A stretch of DNA of 64,000 nt, taken from assembly GCA_002189035.1 (NCBI GenBank), contig NEEC01000002.1, forward strand, positions 186,001-250,000, in the 5' to 3' direction. Positions 58,905 to 64,000 of this stretch are shown here, piece after piece. Numbering within the stretch: the first letter of the stretch is position 1; each line of letters opens with the position of its first letter. This DNA is from Utricularia gibba (Eukaryota; Streptophyta; Magnoliopsida; Lamiales; Lentibulariaceae). The position numbers and the translations under genes were made by a program. The notes below the pieces were generated by a model. The model had not been told where the DNA came from. It saw only the letters and a list, made by a program, of their open reading frames with translations, and made no database searches.

Positions 58905-59251
58905 CTGAAAGGTGTTCAAATATCTATTCAGACATTTTTTTACTGGAGTGCTATTTCTTGCATTCATATGAAAAAGGGATGAGTACATACTCTTTCAGAC
59001 AGAAGCATCGCAGTCCACAGCTACTGAGTCAAGGAAATGAGTTCCACCGAACACATTAACCGACGCAAGCACAAAAGGTCACAAGCTTTGAATGAAAGAA
59101 TCAAGTGCCAGAAATGATCAAAATGAAATGAAAGGTTAAACCTTTGTTTACCAGATACGTAATCAACGTAACCGTTTGAGATTCTTTGAGGCTTATAATG
59201 CAAAAAGTCATGAGAGCCATTTGCCCGACTCAGGAACACAAAAAAAGGATA

Positions 59252-59486
59252 CGCAAAATATTGACCTTCAGTGTCTTCTGTCCTGAAATCATCGAAATTC
59301 AACGACTTAGATTCATAGATAACAAACCAGTATCAGGAACAGCCGTCTAGTTTTTTTCAGAAGCATTTCATCCAATGCTAACCACTAAAGTAATCCCGCC
59401 CAAAACCATACATGGAACGAACCGCAGTACAGACAATTACCTGCGGTACTTGAGATCGAAACTTGAGTAGAATTGGGCGGGGCCAT
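59252..59486 (-). other. Candidate N-terminal exons of APC11
   Basis: On the reverse strand, 59271-59252 reads LKVNIL plus CG, close to APC11 MKVKIL, but with CTG in place of ATG. An in-frame upstream exon, 59486-59441 (MAPPNSTQVSISSTAG), joins it at 59282 through GT-AG sites with no stop. The 3' end needs one more G (CG|GTATCC rather than CGTATCC) to meet exon 58904 in frame. This would be another G-run error and an extended N-terminus. Chance similarity cannot be excluded. Confidence 0.35.
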
Positions 59487-60399
59487 TTTTTGCGGAAGCT
59501 GGTCGGAATTGGGTTCCTGAAAACCTAAAGCCGGATCTGGGAATTAATCTAACGCCATTCCCCTGTTTTGCTTATAGGAATCACTTGAACGCTGTAAATG
59601 CCGTCACATTCTCATTCCGGGAATGGAGTTCGCATTCAGATCACAACCCTAATCTCTTCAGTCTCTGAGAAATTTTACTTAATTAGCAAAAAAAAGTCCT
59701 AATTAAGAGAACATACATATAAATATGATTAATTTTATATTTTTAAACGAAAATTAAAAAGATTCACTTTTTAAAAATAAATATCAAATTTTGATCGGAA
59801 CAAACTGACTGATTTTTTTTTAAAATATTATACCTGTATTTTAACCAAAAGCCAAATGAATACACTTGTTTCTTCAAGGGGGAAAAAAATTACCTTGTCC
59901 GAAGGGTCGCACCAGCCGAACTTTTCCTGGCATCCTCTGATGGGTAAGGGAACCTGTTCTCTTGTGGGAAGGCTGGCGCTCGCCATATCTGAAAGCGAAA
60001 CATCTGATTATACAGCTCTGCGAATATTCTCAAGGACACAGTGTTGAAAAACCATCTACTGTGTAGAGAAACTTCAGGAGCATCATGATGGAGAAGGGTC
60101 TGCAAGAAAGTATGCAGATGCACGTACAATGTTCGGTGGCAGCGAAGGGATGCAAGCAGCAAAACACTTCCGGTGACTGCTCCCGGTTCGTCAGGCTCCT
60201 CAGGAAATATGTCATCAAGCAACCTGGGGGCTCCAAAATAAGCATCCTGATTCAGAAGCTCAGCAGATTATAAAGCACAAGCAGTGTTCCAGCAGCAAAT
60301 CAGACATGGTGGGTCAGCACAGGCTTCAACAGGCATTGCTGGACCTACCCACATCAAGGCCTTCGGATTTGCGAAACATTGTATTTGTTCATGTAACCT
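59487..60399. other. APC11 upstream and PPR 3' region
   Basis: No supported gene. The reverse ORFs at 59890-60222 and 60030-60245 have no recognisable domains and probably lie in PPR 3' UTR. A/T-rich DNA lies at 59680-59850. Confidence 0.5.
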
Positions 60400-62739
60400 C
60401 TATGTAATGGCTCTGTGGAGATACTGACGAAATGTTGACAGAGCGCGTCTGTCCGGCTGGATTCCCTTAGATTGCATTTCCTTCAGCAAACCATAGGCCA
60501 TGTTCAAGTGTCCCATTTTACAGTACCCAGAAATCAGAGCGGAAAATGCAGCAACATCAGGGGTCAATGCCCGTTCAATTATATAATTGAAAAGTAAAAC
60601 AGCATCTTTGATGTTTCCAGATTTGCAGTTGTAATCGATTAACACTGTATACGTAACTATATCAGGCTCAACCTTCATCTCTTTCATGGCACTCCACAAT
60701 TCCACAACAAATTGGTGCAAGTAGTACGCCTTCACATCATTTTTGCACCTAGGCTTTTTTGAAATTACCTTGGAAAGCCCATCAAGCAACACAGTAAATG
60801 CAATGGTGTCAGGATACATGCCCATTTTCGTCATGTGAATAAAAAGATCAATAGACTTCTGGGGACTATTAGCATGAAAGTAGCCCTTCATCAGCATTGT
60901 ATATAGAGTCACACCTGGGGACATGCGTTTTTCTACAATCTGATCAAATACCCATTGAGCCCTCACCATATCACCAGCACAACAAAGAGCATTGACAAGT
61001 TTTCCATAGGCAATCATGCTTTTATCATTTCCAAAGGGTAGCAAAGTCTCAAACAACTTAACAGCCCTGTCATTTTCACCTTTCATACAGAGGGTGCTCA
61101 GAAGTTTCAAACCACATTTACATGGTAAAATTCCTTTTTTCAAAAGATCATTGAAAAGGGCATAGCCTAAAGTAGTTCTACCTGACTCACAATATCCACA
61201 AATCATGGAGGCGTAGTTGCCTATACTCCTTGGATACACATTCATGAAATACTTTTCAGCTTCCTTCACCTTTCTTGCAGAACATAAACCTTCAATTATC
61301 TTGTTGTGGGTCAATGGCCTCGGAGTTACACCTTGACATTCCATTTCGTTCAAAATAGAAAGCATTTCATCTACAAGACCACATCGGGAAAATCCACCAA
61401 CCAAGACATCATAGGAAATTTCATCAGCCTGAATACCGAGCAGTTTCATTTCCACCATTAGCTTTTTAGCATGAAGTATCTCCCTATACTGACAACAACC
61501 ACTGATCAAAGTAGTGTAGTGCACGACATCAGGGATTAGCTTCTCAGACTTCATCTCCTGAAATAGTCCCAAAGCCATATCCAACTGCCCCATTTTACAT
61601 AAGGCATCCATTGCAACACTATACGCAACTTTATCAACAAAATTTCTCTCTGCCTTAAAGCCGTTGAACAGTTGTATCGCTTCATGAGGCCTGCCAATCA
61701 TGCACCAACATCGAAGAATAGAGGTGAGAATAACACAATCCATTTTTATTCCATTTTTTTCCATTTCATCACAAGCAGTTAGAGCTTTCACGATAGCTCC
61801 AGTCTGACAATAACCATGAATCATTGGGCGGTAATTGACTTCAAATCCCTGTTTTAGCATTCCAACAAAAACAATTTCAACTTGTGTCATCCTCTTTTCC
61901 TGAGAAAGACCCTGAATGACAACATTGTAACCATATGCATCAATATCCCTAGCTCCATCTTTCCCCAGCTCCAAGAACATTTCCCAAACCTTTTCAGAAT
62001 TGCCACCTCGGTTATATGCTTTTACCAAAATCGCAAAAGTAAATGCATTTGGATTAAGACCAAGATTCTTCATATTCCTATAAACAGCTACAGCTAAATC
62101 TGTTTTCCCATGGTGTGTCAACCTGCAAATCAAATAATTACATGAAAATATGCATGGCGTTATCCCATGTCTTTTGATATCAAAAAGAGTGTGAATGGCT
62201 TCATCAAACATTCCAACAGACACAAAGCTCTTAACTATGGAACTAAAGGCAGGAATCAAGGAGCTTGACCCACCATCGTTAACCTCACGCCATTCATCAA
62301 TTGCCATTGCTTCCAACAACTCAGAAATCTTAAAACACAATTCATATTCCTTCAGGCCTATCATGTCTTTAAATAAATATTCCAGCTCCCCCTTCCTATT
62401 TCTCGGGCAAAGAATTTTAATAATAGCTAAGTAGCTCTGGACATCATGCTGAAACCCAACTTTCTTAAGTTGGTTAAAATAGGAAAATGCGGATAAGGGC
62501 TCATTTCTCAAACTTTTTAGAATCTCGATAACATCAGAGGAACTGAACTGCGGAGATTCGGCAAGGTAGCTGCTTTTGGAGTAATATGAAGGATCATACT
62601 CGTTCCCTGAATCTGAACCCTGTTCCTCAGAACACGAGTCCGCTAAATAAGGCGTGAAATGGGCGAGGGAAGGAACACCATAAAATCTAACAAAGTGGCC
62701 GTTCTTGAAAATTTTCCAGAGAGAGGAAAATGCTCTCAT
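60400..62739 (-). CDS. P-class pentatricopeptide repeat protein, probably mitochondrial (At2g26790-like)
   Basis: An intronless ORF of 779 residues, as is usual for PPR genes. PPR proteins bind organellar RNA, one base per repeat, for stability, splicing or translation. The N-terminus (MRAFSSLWKIFKNGHFVRF) is basic and Ser-containing with few acids, fitting a mitochondrial presequence. About sixteen 35-residue P-type motifs run from about residue 170 to 765, for example VTYTVLIDYNCKSGNIKDAV, VAFSALISGYCKMGHLNMAY and VHYTTLISGCCQYREILHAK. No E, DYW or SMR domain follows. The overall layout resembles At2g26790, but orthology by eye is tentative. The frame is intact. Confidence 0.92.
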   Translation of the reverse strand: MRAFSSLWKIFKNGHFVRFYGVPSLAHFTPYLADSCSEEQGSDSGNEYDPSYYSKSSYLAESPQFSSSDVIEILKSLRNEPLSAFSYFNQLKKVGFQHDVQSYLAIIKILCPRNRKGELEYLFKDMIGLKEYELCFKISELLEAMAIDEWREVNDGGSSSLIPAFSSIVKSFVSVGMFDEAIHTLFDIKRHGITPCIFSCNYLICRLTHHGKTDLAVAVYRNMKNLGLNPNAFTFAILVKAYNRGGNSEKVWEMFLELGKDGARDIDAYGYNVVIQGLSQEKRMTQVEIVFVGMLKQGFEVNYRPMIHGYCQTGAIVKALTACDEMEKNGIKMDCVILTSILRCWCMIGRPHEAIQLFNGFKAERNFVDKVAYSVAMDALCKMGQLDMALGLFQEMKSEKLIPDVVHYTTLISGCCQYREILHAKKLMVEMKLLGIQADEISYDVLVGGFSRCGLVDEMLSILNEMECQGVTPRPLTHNKIIEGLCSARKVKEAEKYFMNVYPRSIGNYASMICGYCESGRTTLGYALFNDLLKKGILPCKCGLKLLSTLCMKGENDRAVKLFETLLPFGNDKSMIAYGKLVNALCCAGDMVRAQWVFDQIVEKRMSPGVTLYTMLMKGYFHANSPQKSIDLFIHMTKMGMYPDTIAFTVLLDGLSKVISKKPRCKNDVKAYYLHQFVVELWSAMKEMKVEPDIVTYTVLIDYNCKSGNIKDAVLLFNYIIERALTPDVAAFSALISGYCKMGHLNMAYGLLKEMQSKGIQPDRRALSTFRQYLHRAIT

Positions 62740-63773
62740 CGAACAGAATAGCAGGACGAAATCTCATTATGTCAATGCCACGTTGGCTTGTGCTCTCTCA
62801 GCAATTCTTAGGATAGTGTCAAGCAAACTGGAGAAGTCGAAAGCGATGATTAAGAATACGAAAGCGAAATACAATGGTTGTGGATTCCCTGTGGAAATCG
62901 GAAAAGGCGATTTGACAGCGGCTGCTATCATGACATAACAGAACTCGGAAGAAAAGTAACCTTCTACTACGAAAGGTGATTTCCGTATCCGCGGAAGAGA
63001 AATCCGGAATGCCGTCCGAGGCAGGGGGCGGGGCGACTACAGTGATGACGGCCACGCTTCGACTTCAGAAGTGCGTTGAAACGCACAAGGATAAGACACT
63101 AGAAGAGAGCAACCATATTAGAAATTGCAGAAGAAGAAGCCGATGGGAAGCGGAAGGAAAGCGCTTGACCAAAGTTCAAGAAAAAATTTCCAGAATTTTA
63201 TGGCTTAACTGTACTAATGAAGTCCAGTTGGTATGAAGCCCAGTTCTGCTAATTGGACCAATTCTGAGGGAAAAATGTAGAAGACGAGGGTATATTCGTC
63301 TATTCCTTTTTGATTAATCTCAGCCCGGTTAACATCAGGCCCAAAACCTCATGGCTCTCTTCTTGGACATCTGACTTCTGATGGGGCTTCCATAATGACC
63401 CATCTCATAATCAGGCCCAGACTACGTAGAGCAGAGTCATGATGCCCTGCAAGTTGTTTTGATCCAGCAGAATTATGAATTATTGTTCATGGAGTAATCA
63501 GTCTCCTTGTGGCTTGTAGGAAAAATAGCATTCGAAAGAGATACAGCTGCAGAAGCAGAAGCAGCAAGAGATGAAGAATAAAACTATCCTTGGAAAAGGA
63601 AGTCATCTTCATCGCCAATTGGTGCAACCAATCCAGCCAACTCTTGTACATGTGAACTTCTGAACAAAAGCAAGGCAGAAGTGAACAATCCCGATCTCTG
63701 CAACGAGAACAAAAAATGATAGTGGTGATGTTCATCGTACCGTAGTTTCATATTTGAAGGCTGCGCTTCGGGT
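62740..63773. other. PPR upstream region and ENO1 3' region
   Basis: No gene is supported. GGCCCA (reverse site II) occurs at 63338-63343 and 63414-63419 upstream of the PPR gene. ORFs at 62705-63236 lie in the likely PPR leader or promoter and show no domain. The last ~240 bases are probably ENO1 3' UTR. Confidence 0.5.
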
Positions 63774-63963
63774 TTATATTGGGGACCTGAAAGCTTCACC
63801 GGCATAGCGGACATCTCCCAGTTCCTCTTCAATGCGAAGAAGCTGAACGAAAGCAATGGAAATGAGTCTTTCCCATGCATTGGATTCTTTTATGCGGGTT
63901 TTGCAGTAGTACCTGATTGTACTTGGCAAGCCGCTCACTTCTACAGGGGGCTCCAGTTTTTAT
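63774..63963 (-). CDS. ENO1: Plastid enolase ENO1, C-terminal part (runs off the window)
   Basis: Enolase converts 2-phosphoglycerate to phosphoenolpyruvate. The last two exons are present: 63963-63913 (IKTGAPCRSERLAKYNQ) and 63842-63774 (LLRIEEELGDVRYAGEAFRSPI). TGAPCRSERLAKYNQ holds the conserved Ser-Glu-Arg block near the enolase C-terminus. The ending VRYAGEAFRSP is that of the plastid ENO1 form; the cytosolic form ends differently. The rest of the gene lies beyond position 64000. Confidence 0.9.
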
Positions 63964-64000
63964 CTAGGAAGAGAATGAAAGTAATGGAAAGGTACTTCTA

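Noticed and set aside
59021-59302. Reverse ORF of 93 residues upstream of APC11
   Set aside because: It crosses good splice sites and a different frame there matches the APC11 N-terminus better; no family recognised.

Overview
The window is nuclear DNA of a flowering plant. Genes are split by short, AT-rich GT-AG introns, intergenic DNA is AT-rich, and the gene families are plant ones: plastid RNA helicase RH3, KORRIGAN endoglucanase, ZF-HD, R2R3-MYB, P-class PPR, S-protein homologue, AKR2 and plastid enolase ENO1. The S-protein homologue suggests a eudicot; I cannot name the species. Nothing resembles prokaryotic, viral or organellar DNA, and there is no CRISPR array, operon or convincing tRNA.

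Layout. 0.7-9 kb (+): AKR2, a p24-delta cargo receptor, and an intronless DEAH spliceosomal helicase. 10-14.6 kb: a methylesterase (-) divergent from RH3 (+) across a site-II promoter. 15-21 kb: polyamine/amino-acid permease (+), S-protein homologue (-), KORRIGAN (+). 21.2-21.6 kb: a MITE. 21.8-26.5 kb: a 19-exon HPCA1-type LRR receptor kinase. 26.9 kb: complex I subunit NDUFB3. 28.8-34.3 kb: 16-exon SART3/PRP24-like snRNP factor. 34.3-39.3 kb: gene-poor. 39.3-40.2 kb: ZF-HD factor. 41.6-49.6 kb (-): QCR6 of complex III, a four-finger RanBP2-type protein, and an R2R3-MYB. 49.6-56.2 kb: gene-poor, with one weak ORF. 56.2-58.2 kb: acidic repeat protein (+). 58.5-63.9 kb (-): APC11, a PPR protein, and the 3' end of ENO1, which runs off the right edge.

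The genes are unrelated neighbours. Several serve broad themes: RNA metabolism (DEAH helicase, RH3, SART3, PPR), organelle function (AKR2, NDUFB3, QCR6, RH3, ENO1) and the cell surface or wall (KORRIGAN, receptor kinase, p24).

The most important observation concerns sequence integrity. Five otherwise well conserved genes (AKR2, RH3, KORRIGAN twice, the receptor kinase, the ZF-HD gene) have six single-base frame breaks, each at a run of G or C. In each case the frame is right on both sides and total length becomes normal with a one-base change in run length. This looks like homopolymer error in the assembly rather than six separate mutations. Biological points worth following are a QCR6 start codon formed only by splicing (AT|G), two GC-AG introns, an HPCA1-like cysteine quartet, an exact 150-bp coding tandem repeat, and an intron in a ZF-HD gene whose retention would give a mini-zinc-finger-like product. 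I found no convincing previously undescribed multi-gene system.
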